From the NCBI RefSeq assembly GCF_004801395.1, contig NZ_SSOA01000001.1, positions 186,001-250,000 of the forward strand: 64,000 nt of DNA, given 5' to 3'. The number at the start of each line of letters is the position of its first letter. The stretch's first letter is position 1. The DNA is from Gillisella terrae (GTDB lineage: Bacteria > Pseudomonadota > Alphaproteobacteria > Rhizobiales > Rhizobiaceae). The notes under the pieces are model-generated. The model ran no database searches and had not been told where the DNA came from. It worked only from the letters and a program-made list of their open reading frames with translations. This document shows positions 37,843 to 45,906 of this stretch, in pieces. The translations under genes were made by a program, and so were the position numbers.

Positions 37843-37863
37843 GGGTGCTTGGCGTTTTGCCAG

Positions 37864-37904
37864 TGAAATGACGGCGTAGTTGTTGAAACCACGCCGTCAT
37901 TTCA
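37864..37904. terminator. Stem-loop downstream of the NolR-like gene
   Basis: Perfect 14-bp stem (TGAAATGACGGCGT and complement) with a 13-base loop, 29 bp after the stop of the regulator on the minus strand. No clear T-run. Confidence 0.55.
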
Positions 37905-37932
37905 TGGTATGCAGCTATGACAGCGATATCAT

Positions 37933-38250
37933 TTACGCGGCATTGCGTGTGGCTTCCTGGCCGCAAAAAATGTCCTCAAGTGTTCCGAGAACCTTCATCA
38001 CAGCTTCAGACGTGCTTGAGTAATAGATTGTCTGTGCGTCGCGGCGTGTCTTTACAAGCTTCTGGGCACGGAGCTTGGAAAGGTGCTGTGACAATGCGGA
38101 TTGGCTCAATCCAACCTGCGAGGCAAGTACGCCGACTGGCACCTCACCCTGAACCAGACTGCATAGAATCATCAGTCTCTTTGGATTTGCCATTGCGGTC
38201 AAAAGGCCGGCTGCGGCATTGGAGTGATCACTCAACTCGTTGGCTTTCAT
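37933..38250 (-). CDS. nolR: NolR-like ArsR-family repressor
   Basis: ArsR-type winged-helix regulator, 105 aa. The core AMANPKRLMILCSLVQGEV, VGLSQSALSQHLSKLRAQKLV and RRDAQTIYYSS follows what I recall of NolR of Sinorhizobium and Rhizobium nearly residue for residue, while the ends differ. NolR represses nodulation and other genes as a dimer and does not sense metal; this protein likewise has no metal-binding Cys motif of the ArsR CxC type. The upstream region has a 7-bp dyad (GAACCTG-CTAT-CAGGTTC, 38277-38294). Gene symbol is by similarity. Confidence 0.7.
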   Translation of the reverse strand: MKANELSDHSNAAAGLLTAMANPKRLMILCSLVQGEVPVGVLASQVGLSQSALSQHLSKLRAQKLVKTRRDAQTIYYSSTSEAVMKVLGTLEDIFCGQEATRNAA

Positions 38251-38589
38251 CTCTCAGTCTCTCTTTTTAATCGAATGAACCTGCTATCAGGTTCTTTTGC
38301 GACCCCGTAAAAAACCCTACTTCTAAACTCTAGCAACATAAGGAAATTTGTATATTCCTAAATTTAAGGTATCGACTACCCTTTATTAGCGCCTCTCGAA
38401 CATGTGATCCATACTCCAGATTTTTTCGGTCTGTCATGCAAAAAAGCAAGGTATTCACCCAAAAAAAGTCGTTTCTGGCATGATCGGGAACAAATCTAAC
38501 TCTTAATCGGTTCGGTAAGAGTGAAAGTTTGTCGAGAATTTGGGTAATTTTGTGAAGGGAATACCCTAAATTTAGTATGGTTCGCGGGC
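38251..38589. other. 339-bp AT-rich gap upstream of the NolR-like gene
   Basis: Contains the dyad GAACCTG-CTAT-CAGGTTC (38277-38294) followed by TTTT, which could be an operator or a leader hairpin of the regulator. An open frame on the minus strand (38330-38602, 90 aa) overlaps the next gene's end and shows no recognisable features; I do not call it. Confidence 0.45.
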
Positions 38590-39105
38590 CTAGTTTTCGC
38601 ATTGCGCGGAGGAGGGGGAGCGCAAAAGGTCATCCTTCGTCAGTAAAAATGCTTTTCCGAATCCCCCGTTCAAGCTTGCACTCTGGGGTGTGAGTCGAAA
38701 AAACAGGAAATCAGGAAAATCGATGTAGAGTTTCGCCTTCGGGTGGAGGGTCAAAAATGCGCTGCGTATCGTGGCATGGTCTTGGCTATCACGCGCAATT
38801 TTTTCACCGATGCACTGCATTGTTACCCGCGGATGCGCCAAGGGATCGCCTTTGCCGGGCTCTCCAACCAGCAGTGATGCCCGCGGATCAGCCAGCAGCG
38901 CTTTGGTGTGGGTTGCAAGTTGCGAGACAAGAAGCGAAAGCGTGCCATCTGGCATGGCCGCCATCAGCACGCGACTGACGAAGGGCGCGCCCGTATCCGG
39001 CTCCAACACTGCGAGTGCGACATGTTTGGCTTTGTGCAGCAGATCTTGCACCAGTTGCCTTGCTTCATCTGTTGTGGGGCGAATTGGAGAAGGTTTTTCC
39101 GACAT
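38590..39105 (-). CDS. Pyridoxamine 5'-phosphate oxidase-like (HugZ-type) protein
   Basis: 171-aa split-barrel flavin/haem-binding fold protein like the N-terminal half of HugZ: PTTDEARQLVQDLL, HVALAVLEPDTGAPFVSRVL, SQLATHTKALLADPRASLLVGEPG, DFPDFLFFRLTPQSASLNGGFGKAF. HugZ proteins are about 250 aa with a C-terminal DUF2470 domain that helps haem breakdown; here that domain is missing, so haem oxygenase activity is unlikely to be assumed. No iron-uptake genes are adjacent. Confidence 0.82.
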   Translation of the reverse strand: MSEKPSPIRPTTDEARQLVQDLLHKAKHVALAVLEPDTGAPFVSRVLMAAMPDGTLSLLVSQLATHTKALLADPRASLLVGEPGKGDPLAHPRVTMQCIGEKIARDSQDHATIRSAFLTLHPKAKLYIDFPDFLFFRLTPQSASLNGGFGKAFLLTKDDLLRSPSSAQCEN

Positions 39106-39145
39106 GGCTGATCTCGAGGGCTGCTGTTATAGAAATGCGACCAGC

Positions 39146-39345
39146 TACTGCATCATTCCTTAAATCCGAGTGGATTTCAGGTGAAAATTATGCAGCAGAT
39201 TACTGCATCATTCCTTAAATCGGAATCGATTTAAGGAGAAAATTATGCAGCAGATTAAAAGTGTTACAGCACCGTGCGCCATGTACGGCGCACGGTGCTG
39301 TAAAGTGTGACAACGCCGCGCACCAGATATGGCGCACGGCGTTGT
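39146..39345 (+). repeat. Family-1 repeats in tandem, copies 7 and 8
   Basis: A 55-base module (TACTGCATCATTCCTTAAAT to CAGCAGAT, 39146-39200) is directly repeated at 39201, and the second copy continues with the spacer GATTAAAAGTGTTACAGC, a perfect 15-bp hairpin (ACAGCACCGTGCGCC and complement, 39268-39302) and an imperfect 15-bp hairpin (ACAACGCCG...CGGCGTTGT, to 39345). This is the most complete copy in the window. Confidence 0.88.
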
Positions 39346-39395
39346 AAGGAAGCAAGAACGGGGATCGAGAAAAGCAACAATAAAAGTGTTGCGCT

Positions 39396-40445
39396 TTATG
39401 TCTGCCGGTGGCGTGTCAACGCGCTGACCACATCCTGGGCGCTGATCGCACCGATGACGGACCCGTTTTCCACCACGCCCACCACACCGGGCTGTGACGT
39501 CATCGCGTCCAGAACATCGATCAAAGGCGTATCGGGTGCCGTTGTGGCTGACACGCCAAGGGCCGTACCGCTGCTGTTATGGGTGCCTCTTTGCATGACG
39601 TCTTTCGCCGTCAGCATGGCAATCGGGTTCATGTTGCGCACGAAATCGGCTACATATTGGTCGGCCGGATTTTGAACGATCTCCTGTGGCGTGCCACACT
39701 GAATGATCCGGCCGCTTTCCATGATGACAATGCGGTTGCCGATGCGGAAGGCTTCGTCCAGATCGTGGCTGACGAACAGGATGGTTTTTTTCAAGCGCCG
39801 CTGAAACTCCAGCAACTCGTCTTGCAGACGGGTGCGGATCAGCGGATCAAGGGCCGAAAACGGCTCATCCATCAGCAGGATAGGCGCGCCAGTGGCGAAG
39901 GCGCGGGCAAGGCCCACGCGCTGCTGCATGCCGCCAGACAGCTCATCCACCTTGCGATCGGCCCATTGCGAAAGATTGACCAGTTCAAGCTGTTCGCCAA
40001 CAATTTTCGAGCGCTCACGCTCACCGACGCCGGCGAGTTCAAGGCCAAACCCGACATTATCGGCCACAGTGCGCCACGGCAGAAGTCCAAATTGCTGAAA
40101 CACCATGGAAACGCTGTGCATGCGCAAATCGCGCAGCGTTTTGGCGCTGGCGGTGTAAGGGTCGACAAAGCCATTACGGGATTTGACAGACACCGTGCCG
40201 CGCACCACGGGAGCCAAGCCATTGACCGCCCGCAGCAGCGTGGATTTGCCCGAACCGGACAGGCCCATCAACACCAGGATTTCGCCTTCTTTCATCGTCA
40301 GGGATGCCCCGGCAACGCCAAGGATCAGGCCGGTTTCCTTATTGATCTGATCGCGGGTCAGGCCCTTGTCCACCAGAGGCAAGGCCTTTTCCGGTCGATC
40401 ACCAAAGACAATGTCAACATTGCCAAAAATCACTGCATCGCTCAT
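39396..40445 (-). CDS. choV: Choline/betaine ABC transporter ATP-binding protein
   Basis: ATPase of a type-I quaternary-amine importer, 349 aa. Walker A GLSGSGKST (about 60), Q-loop VFQQFGLLPWRTV, signature LSGGMQQRVGLARA, Walker B ILLMDEPFSALDP, switch VSHD. After about residue 275 a degenerate CBS region (IAMLTAKDVMQRG, IDVLDAMTSQPGVVGVVENG, VIGAISAQDVVSAL) that may sense ionic strength. Overlaps choW by four bases. With choW and choX it matches the S. meliloti choXWV choline system. Confidence 0.93.
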   Translation of the reverse strand: MSDAVIFGNVDIVFGDRPEKALPLVDKGLTRDQINKETGLILGVAGASLTMKEGEILVLMGLSGSGKSTLLRAVNGLAPVVRGTVSVKSRNGFVDPYTASAKTLRDLRMHSVSMVFQQFGLLPWRTVADNVGFGLELAGVGERERSKIVGEQLELVNLSQWADRKVDELSGGMQQRVGLARAFATGAPILLMDEPFSALDPLIRTRLQDELLEFQRRLKKTILFVSHDLDEAFRIGNRIVIMESGRIIQCGTPQEIVQNPADQYVADFVRNMNPIAMLTAKDVMQRGTHNSSGTALGVSATTAPDTPLIDVLDAMTSQPGVVGVVENGSVIGAISAQDVVSALTRHRQT

Positions 40446-41287
40446 TTGTCATCTCCCGCAGCGGAAATCCGGAACATGCGATCCAGAATAATGGCCAGAA
40501 TGACGATACACAGTCCTGCCTCAAACCCCTTGGCGATATTGACGGTGTTGAGCGCACGTACCACCGGCACGCCAAGGCCCGCGGCTCCCACAAGGGCTGC
40601 AATCACCACCATGGACAGCGACAGCATGATCGTCTGGGTCAGACCCGCCATGATTTGCGGCAAAGCGTAGGGCAGCTCCACTTTGCGCAAGACCTGTGAG
40701 GGCGTTGCGCCAAACGCGACAGCCGCTTCAACCAGCGAGGATGGCGTGGAGACAATGCCAAGCCGTGTCAGACGGATGGGCGATGGCACGGCAAAAATCA
40801 CGGTCGCGATCAGGCCGGGCACCATGCCAAGACCAAACAGGATCAAGGCGGGAATGAGGTAAACAAAGGTTGGAATGGTTTGCATCAGATCGAGCACTGG
40901 ACGCATGAGCGCATAAATCCAGCTGCGGCGGGCCGCCAGAACACCCAAGGGCACCCCGACGATCATGCACACGGCAGTGGAGGCAAGCACAAGGGCCAAT
41001 GTCTCGGTGGTTTCTTTAAAATAGCCTTGGTTGATAATGAACAGCAGGCCAAGAAAAGTGAAGAGAGCAACGGTGAGGGAGCGGCGCAAGAGCCATGCAA
41101 TGATGCTGATCACCAAAGCGACAATCAAAGGGTTTGGATATTGAAGGAGAAACAGCACACCATCAATGCTGCTGGATATCATATGAGAGAGCCAGTCGAA
41201 AAACCAGCTGCCATTTGCCGTTAGCCAGTCCACAAAAACTTTGGCTGTGGGCCCAACGGGAATCTTGAAATCAGTAAGCCAATCCAC
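40442..41287 (-). CDS. choW: Choline ABC transporter permease
   Basis: Permease with about six or seven helices, 281 aa. The EAA-type loop is around VEAAVAFGATPSQVLRKVELPYALPQIMAGL, then SLSMVVIAALVGAAGLGVPVVRALNTVNIAKGFEAG, both typical of ProW/ChoW. Overlaps choV. Confidence 0.93.
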   Translation of the reverse strand: MDWLTDFKIPVGPTAKVFVDWLTANGSWFFDWLSHMISSSIDGVLFLLQYPNPLIVALVISIIAWLLRRSLTVALFTFLGLLFIINQGYFKETTETLALVLASTAVCMIVGVPLGVLAARRSWIYALMRPVLDLMQTIPTFVYLIPALILFGLGMVPGLIATVIFAVPSPIRLTRLGIVSTPSSLVEAAVAFGATPSQVLRKVELPYALPQIMAGLTQTIMLSLSMVVIAALVGAAGLGVPVVRALNTVNIAKGFEAGLCIVILAIILDRMFRISAAGDDK

Positions 41288-41326
41288 TGAAACGCGTCCT
41301 TTAAAAAGAGGTGTGAGGAGCGGTAT

Positions 41327-41347
41327 CGGGGCGACTGGGTCGCCCCG
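41327..41347 (-). promoter_or_regulatory. Stem-loop between choX and choW
   Basis: 8-bp stem (CGGGGCGA with TCGCCCCG, loop CTGGG) in the 80-bp gap between the binding-protein and permease genes. Such hairpins protect the upstream mRNA and lower expression of the permease and ATPase; inferred from position. Confidence 0.6.
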
Positions 41348-41367
41348 AGGCGATCATTCAGTGAGAC

Positions 41368-42336
41368 TTAGAGCCCCAACCCCTTTTTAACGGCGGCCAG
41401 ACCATCCTTGCCGTCCTTGGTGGTCACGCCAGCCAGCCAAGGTTCGACCACAGCGGGATGTGCCTTCAGCCATGCCTTGGCAGCCTTTGAGGGGTCTTCA
41501 CCATCATCGAGAATTTTGCCCATGATGGCATTTTCCATATCCAGCGAGAACGACATGTTTTTCAAAAGCTTGCCGATGTTTGGGCAATCGGTCGTGTAGC
41601 CGCCGCGCACAACGGTATACACGGTTGCACCACCGTAATTGGGGCCAAACACAGTATCGTCACCACCAGCCAGATAGGTGATCTCGTGAGCAACGTTCAT
41701 AGGATGCGGCGCCCATGCGAGGAAAATGATCGGCTTCTTTTCCTTGTCGGCGCGGGTCACCTGGCTCAACATGCCTTGCTCAGAGGATTCGACCACATCA
41801 AAGCCCTTGAGGCCAAAGGTATCGGCCTTGATCAGGGAGGTGATCATCTCGTTGCCTTCATTGCCGGGCTCGATACCATAGATCTTGCCATCCAGATCGG
41901 CCTTGTGGGCGGCGATGTCCTTGAAATCCTTAATGCCAAGCTTGGCACCGGCAGCATTGGTGGCAAGCGTGTATTTTGCGCCTTCAAGATTGGCTCTTAC
42001 ACTTTCAATCGACTTATCATCGATATAAGGCTGAATTGCACCTTTTTGAGCGGGCATCCAATTACCAAGGAAAACGTCGATCTCCTTGTTTTTCATGGAA
42101 GAATAGGTGACCGGGACGCCAACTGTCTTGACGTCAGCCTTATAGCCCAGCGCTTCAAGAACGGCAATAAACGAAGCATTGGTGGAGGCGAGATCGGTCC
42201 AGCCGACATCGGAAATGCGGACGGTGCCACAGCTCGCTGCATCTGCGGCCAAGGCCGTCTGACCAAAGGCGGTCAGACAGCCCGTCAAAGCGAGGGCGAT
42301 CTTAACGGACATCTTAGCAGACTTGGAAATTTGCAT
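41368..42336 (-). CDS. choX: Choline-binding periplasmic protein
   Basis: Substrate-binding protein, 322 aa, with a signal peptide (MSVKIALALTGCLTAFGQTALAADA, cleaved after ALA). The choline-binding pattern of ChoX is suggested by ISDVGWTDLAST (Trp and Asp), DVFLGNWMPAQ (Trp), GIEPGNEGNEM and FLAWAPHPMN (Trp), which would build the aromatic cage for the trimethylammonium group. Start ATG 42336 with GGGAAG six bases upstream. The first gene of choXWV; choline feeds glycine betaine synthesis for osmoprotection or use as C/N source. Confidence 0.92.
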   Translation of the reverse strand: MQISKSAKMSVKIALALTGCLTAFGQTALAADAASCGTVRISDVGWTDLASTNASFIAVLEALGYKADVKTVGVPVTYSSMKNKEIDVFLGNWMPAQKGAIQPYIDDKSIESVRANLEGAKYTLATNAAGAKLGIKDFKDIAAHKADLDGKIYGIEPGNEGNEMITSLIKADTFGLKGFDVVESSEQGMLSQVTRADKEKKPIIFLAWAPHPMNVAHEITYLAGGDDTVFGPNYGGATVYTVVRGGYTTDCPNIGKLLKNMSFSLDMENAIMGKILDDGEDPSKAAKAWLKAHPAVVEPWLAGVTTKDGKDGLAAVKKGLGL

Positions 42337-42637
42337 ATTATCTTCCCTTTTTTATGTTCCCGGCATTATGAATACATAAACCGATGAGGCAAGCCTTCGT
42401 GTTCACGCCGGAGGATAGGGGCCATTTGCGACATTTTGACATATTTTATGTCGACCAATGGTCCATCCGGGATGTAGGGCGGACAGAATTTCTTTCTAGC
42501 CCTTTCTATCTGCTGACGAATTTCGCCTTAAACTGGTGTCGGTTCAAGCAATCACGCAGCAGCGACTTGACGCGAAAAACTGTGGTTATCGCAATGGCCG
42601 ACTTTTCATGGGCCGTGCATCCGGGCAAAAGGTGGCC
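42337..42637. other. Divergent region between choX and tdk
   Basis: About 300 bp. It contains a degenerate family-1 trace at about 42525-42565 (CCTTAAACTGG, AATCACGCAGCAG). No reliable promoter or gene was seen. Confidence 0.4.
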
Positions 42638-43219
42638 ATGGCCAAGCTCTATTTTAACTACGCCGCTATGAACGCGGGCAAATCCACCATGCTGCTGCAA
42701 GCCTCCTATAATTATCAGGAGCGTGGCATGCGAACTGTCATTTTGGTGGCAGCGCTGGATGATCGCGCAGGCCGTGGCAAAGTGGCGTCTCGCATCGGGC
42801 TTTCCAGTGATGCCCATACATTTGAGGCGGACACCAATCTGTTCGAAACCGTCAAGGCCATGCATGAGCAGGAGGCGATTGCCTGTGTGTTTGTGGATGA
42901 GGCCAATTTTTTGTCGGCCCCGCATGTCTGGCAATTGGCGCGCATTGCAGACCGGCTGCATATTCCGGTGATGACTTATGGATTGCGCACGGATTTTCAG
43001 GGCAATCTTTTTCCGGCATCGGAATTGCTGCTCGGCATTGCCGATGAATTACGCGAGATCCGTACCATTTGCCACTGCGGCCGCAAGGCGACGATGAATG
43101 CCCGCTTTGACGCCAACGGCGAGGTGATCCGTGAAGGCGCGCAGATTGATGTTGGCGGCAACGAAAAATACGAGTCTTTTTGCCGGCTGCATTGGGATGA
43201 GCTTTTTAACGGCCTGTAA
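42638..43219 (+). CDS. tdk: Thymidine kinase
   Basis: Type II (TK1-like) thymidine kinase, 193 aa from ATG 42638 (MAKLYFNYAAMNAGKST); the longer frame upstream is not conserved. P-loop MNAGKST, catalytic Glu in VFVDEANFLS, DFQGNLFPAS, lasso region with CHCGRKATMN (two zinc Cys) and VGGNEKYESFCRLHW with a third Cys. Salvages thymidine to dTMP. Confidence 0.93.
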   Translation: MAKLYFNYAAMNAGKSTMLLQASYNYQERGMRTVILVAALDDRAGRGKVASRIGLSSDAHTFEADTNLFETVKAMHEQEAIACVFVDEANFLSAPHVWQLARIADRLHIPVMTYGLRTDFQGNLFPASELLLGIADELREIRTICHCGRKATMNARFDANGEVIREGAQIDVGGNEKYESFCRLHWDELFNGL

Positions 43220-43347
43220 GTTTTCAGGGACCATACCGTCACAAGTTTACGCGAGCGTTTCACAAAATTTCACCCATCAGGCTGGTGCTTGTTGTTATCA
43301 CGCGCGCGTGAGCCTATCTGTTGAATGGACAACAGGAGGCAAGACGG

Positions 43348-44457
43348 ATGCTGGATGCGGTGAAGCGAACATTTATGGGCTTGTGGTCTGCGCTACGTCG
43401 AAGTGCAGGGCTTCTCTACATCGCGGTATCATGGCCTTTTCGGGCGCGCCATTCGGCAACAGGCAAGCGTGGCCTGATCTTTCGCGCGACAGTCGCTTTG
43501 CTGGTGCTGGTGTTGATTGCCGCCTATGGCCAATTCTTATGGCGCACGCAGGTCTGGAACGGCTTTAATCCCGAATTTGCCAAGGCATACGGCTTTGCCG
43601 ATCGAAAGGTTGCAGCCGGCCAGTCTTTGCCCGACAAGCCGGGAGCCTGCCAAAATTCTGGTATCGTGACCACGGTTGCCGATTTGACCGATAGCAATGT
43701 CAACCAGAATGACTGGGTGTCCTCGACTTTGCTTTACAAGCTTGGTCTGTTTGGTCTCGATTGGGATGATACACCGTTTTTTGACAACAAGGCGTCTTTC
43801 CAGCGCGGTGTGAATCAGGTGGCCAGGCGCGTGGCCATTGAACTTGCTGATAATATGGGCCGCGTGCGCGGCACATCCGGCATCAATGCCGACTTGCAGG
43901 ATGCGCGGGGCAATATTCAGTTCGATGAGAGCACCTGGTACTTTGGCCTTAGCCCTTTTGGGTTTAAAACCCCGTCGCCGGGCTATTACCGTTCCGCGAT
44001 CAAAAGCTGGCGCAAATTCAATTCTGACCTGGAAACCTGTAAGGCGGTGTTTGATGCACGCGCCGACAATCTGGTTCAATTGCTGGATCGCTCCGCCAAT
44101 GATCTGGGCAACACATCGGATATTTTGCGCCGTCGCTCGGAAGAGCACAGTGCGGGCTGGTTTGATATGCGCGCCGATGACCGCTTCTGGTTTGCTTACG
44201 GTCAGCTTTATGCGCAATATGCCATTTTTCAGGCTGCCAGAGCCGATTTTTCAGATGTGATCCGCGAGCGTAATCTCACGGCAATCTGGACCGAAATGGA
44301 AAAACAAATGGCCGCAGCCCTGCGCATTCAGCCATGGATTATCTCCAACGGCAGCGAAGATGGTATTTTCATGCCCAATCACCTGTCGACAATGGGGTTC
44401 TACATTTTGCGGGTGCGCGCCAATATGGTTGAATTGCGCGGTGTGTTGGAGAGATAA
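43348..44457 (+). CDS. DUF2333 family protein
   Basis: 369-aa protein with one N-terminal membrane helix (about residues 45-65, FRATVALLVLVLIAAYGQF) and a large periplasmic part. Matches DUF2333: ACQNSGIVTTVADLTDSNVNQNDW, RRVAIELADNMGRVRGTSGINADLQDARG, QFDESTWYF and SWRKFNSDLETC (residues 90-230). ATG 43348 is chosen because AGGAGG lies seven bases upstream. Function unknown; a membrane-tethered envelope protein. Confidence 0.85.
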   Translation: MLDAVKRTFMGLWSALRRSAGLLYIAVSWPFRARHSATGKRGLIFRATVALLVLVLIAAYGQFLWRTQVWNGFNPEFAKAYGFADRKVAAGQSLPDKPGACQNSGIVTTVADLTDSNVNQNDWVSSTLLYKLGLFGLDWDDTPFFDNKASFQRGVNQVARRVAIELADNMGRVRGTSGINADLQDARGNIQFDESTWYFGLSPFGFKTPSPGYYRSAIKSWRKFNSDLETCKAVFDARADNLVQLLDRSANDLGNTSDILRRRSEEHSAGWFDMRADDRFWFAYGQLYAQYAIFQAARADFSDVIRERNLTAIWTEMEKQMAAALRIQPWIISNGSEDGIFMPNHLSTMGFYILRVRANMVELRGVLER

Positions 44458-44475
44458 AAGCTGATCGCAAGGGAG

Positions 44476-44536
44476 ATTATGCAGCAGATTTAAAGTGTTA
44501 CAGCGACGTGCGCCATATTTGGCGCACGTCGCTGCA
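44476..44536 (+). repeat. Family-1 repeat, copy 9 (modules B and C only)
   Basis: ATTATGCAGCAGATTTAAAG, then GTGTTACAGC and a perfect 14-bp hairpin CAGCGACGTGCGCC (44501-44514) with its complement (44521-44534). It begins 19 bp after the DUF2333 stop and could act as a transcript end. Confidence 0.8.
44501..44534 (+). terminator. Hairpin after the DUF2333 gene, part of a repeat
   Basis: 14-bp stem with an ATATTT loop formed by module C of a family-1 repeat; no T-run follows, so termination is uncertain. Confidence 0.4.
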
Positions 44537-44629
44537 TTGACTGCGGCAGGCTTAGAGATCAGCAAAAATTGCTTCCGTTACCTGTTCGTCAGGCCGCTCG
44601 AAACGGTGCACATCGGCAGTTTCGAGAGA

Positions 44630-45163
44630 TCATTCTTTGGACTGTGATCCATCTGGGGACTGTGATGGAGCTGGAGATGATGCGTGGTCTGGTTTTATCA
44701 AAAATGCCGCTGAAGGAACGTGCTGAAACAACTCATGTGTCATTCCTCGGACTTCAGGGATGCCGGTGGCATTGATGTTGTGATAACCAACACTGCGAAC
44801 CCATTTCACGGATTTGCTTTTGGTAATCACCCGGTAGATACAGTGATAGGTCTGTCTGGTTTCCATGCTAACCTGAAACGTGTCCAACACCATGGTATGG
44901 TCGTCAGGATGGATCACTCGCAACATGGACGCAAAATTAATGGGCCCTTCATGGGGCGTCATCTCAAAAAGTTTGAACATGTGTTCTGTGAAGTAGAACA
45001 ATCCGTCATCAAGGGCGACGCGCCAAAAGCCACAGGTGAGAAAAGCTTCTAATAGCGTCGTGACATCATTTTCATTCATGCCGATGGCATGTAAATCCTG
45101 TATCGGTTGTGCGACGGATTCGTCAAAGCGCCAAGCCAAACCTATGTCTCCTGTCACAGCCAT
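44630..45163 (-). CDS. Single PAS-domain protein downstream of a LuxR-type gene
   Basis: 177-aa protein with one PAS_3-like domain (about 45-150: CGFWRVALDDGLFYFTEHMFKLFEM, IHPDDH, YRVITKSKSVKWVRSVG, GIPEVRGMTHELF). No output domain, so it may bind a partner, perhaps the LuxR protein encoded 18 bp upstream on the same strand. ATG 45163 is taken as the start; an ATG at 45238 would overlap the upstream gene by 58 bp. The Ser/Pro-rich tail is low complexity. Confidence 0.65.
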   Translation of the reverse strand: MAVTGDIGLAWRFDESVAQPIQDLHAIGMNENDVTTLLEAFLTCGFWRVALDDGLFYFTEHMFKLFEMTPHEGPINFASMLRVIHPDDHTMVLDTFQVSMETRQTYHCIYRVITKSKSVKWVRSVGYHNINATGIPEVRGMTHELFQHVPSAAFLIKPDHASSPAPSQSPDGSQSKE

Positions 45164-45180
45164 CACCGAAGCAATCCAGA

Positions 45181-45906
45181 TTATTGGATCAATTTCAGCC
45201 TTATTGCTTTCGCTACCAATTGTGTACGATTCACGCAATCCAGCTTTTTCATGGCGGTGTTCATGTAGGCATTAATTGTGTGGTCGGAGAGGGTCAGAAT
45301 ACTGCCAATCTCGACGGAGGTTTTTCCCTGCGCAGTCCAGCGCAAAACTTCCAGTTCCCTTGCCGATAGTGCGTTGATGGTGCTCATTTCGGCGCGCAAC
45401 AGGCTATTGTATCGGTCAAACAACTCCATGGCGATCATATTGAGTTCATTCAGTTCGCCGCGGGATATGGGTGGCCTGTCTCCCTCGAAACGCATGTAAT
45501 ATTTGCGGTGGTCTTGCGCGTTGAAAACGAAGAAAACACCAACAATCAAGCCAAAGCGCAACATCAGATCGCGGGTCAGGGGCAACCATTCCAGGTCATC
45601 GCCGTCATGCGAACTTGCCATCAAATCCCATGTATGCGGACGGATCGAGTCTGCGAATTTGGTGATCATCGGGCAGTGTCGAACCATCTGATGCCGATCG
45701 TATTCCTGAATGAATTCGATTGGCAACGTGGATTCCAGCACGAGCGGGGCCGCATGCACATCAGCAGGTGTTGGTGCCACAAAAAGAGTGCCGTGCGACA
45801 GGCCGAAGGCGTTCACGATATTCTTTATAACTGCCAGGCATTGGCTGCGGTGGGTCACAGCAGAAATCTCGGTACTTAACAGTGCTTGTCGGGGGGCAGC
45901 TATCAT
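45181..45906 (-). CDS. LuxR-family regulator, autoinducer-binding-like, without adjacent synthase
   Basis: 241-aa regulator from ATG 45906. N-terminal autoinducer-binding-like domain (about 20-165; FIQEYDRHQMVRHCPMITKF, HTWDLM) and C-terminal GerE/LuxR helix-turn-helix (about 178-240; LSARELEVLRWTAQGKTSVEIGSILTLSDHTINAYMNTAMKKLD). Several aromatic residues of classical acyl-homoserine-lactone pockets are kept (Tyr in EYDRH, Trp in HTWDL), but others differ, so the ligand may not be an AHL. No luxI-type gene is present in the window (a LuxR solo). The ribosome site is weak. Confidence 0.85.
   Translation of the reverse strand: MIAAPRQALLSTEISAVTHRSQCLAVIKNIVNAFGLSHGTLFVAPTPADVHAAPLVLESTLPIEFIQEYDRHQMVRHCPMITKFADSIRPHTWDLMASSHDGDDLEWLPLTRDLMLRFGLIVGVFFVFNAQDHRKYYMRFEGDRPPISRGELNELNMIAMELFDRYNSLLRAEMSTINALSARELEVLRWTAQGKTSVEIGSILTLSDHTINAYMNTAMKKLDCVNRTQLVAKAIRLKLIQ

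Larger units (their letters stand above)
36982..37932. other. 950-bp repeat-rich intergenic region
   Basis: No credible gene. It contains three recognisable family-1 repeats (37017, 37227, 37738), a further degenerate one around 37530-37640 (ATTATGCGGCAGATATAAAG, then CCATATTTGG), and a stem-loop at 37864. A short frame at 37324-37515 on the minus strand shows no family features. This is probably an accumulation site of small mosaic repeats. Confidence 0.6.

Noticed and set aside
38330-38602. 90-codon minus-strand frame between the NolR-like and PPOX genes
   Set aside because: Overlaps the end of the PPOX gene, has poor codon use and no detectable features.
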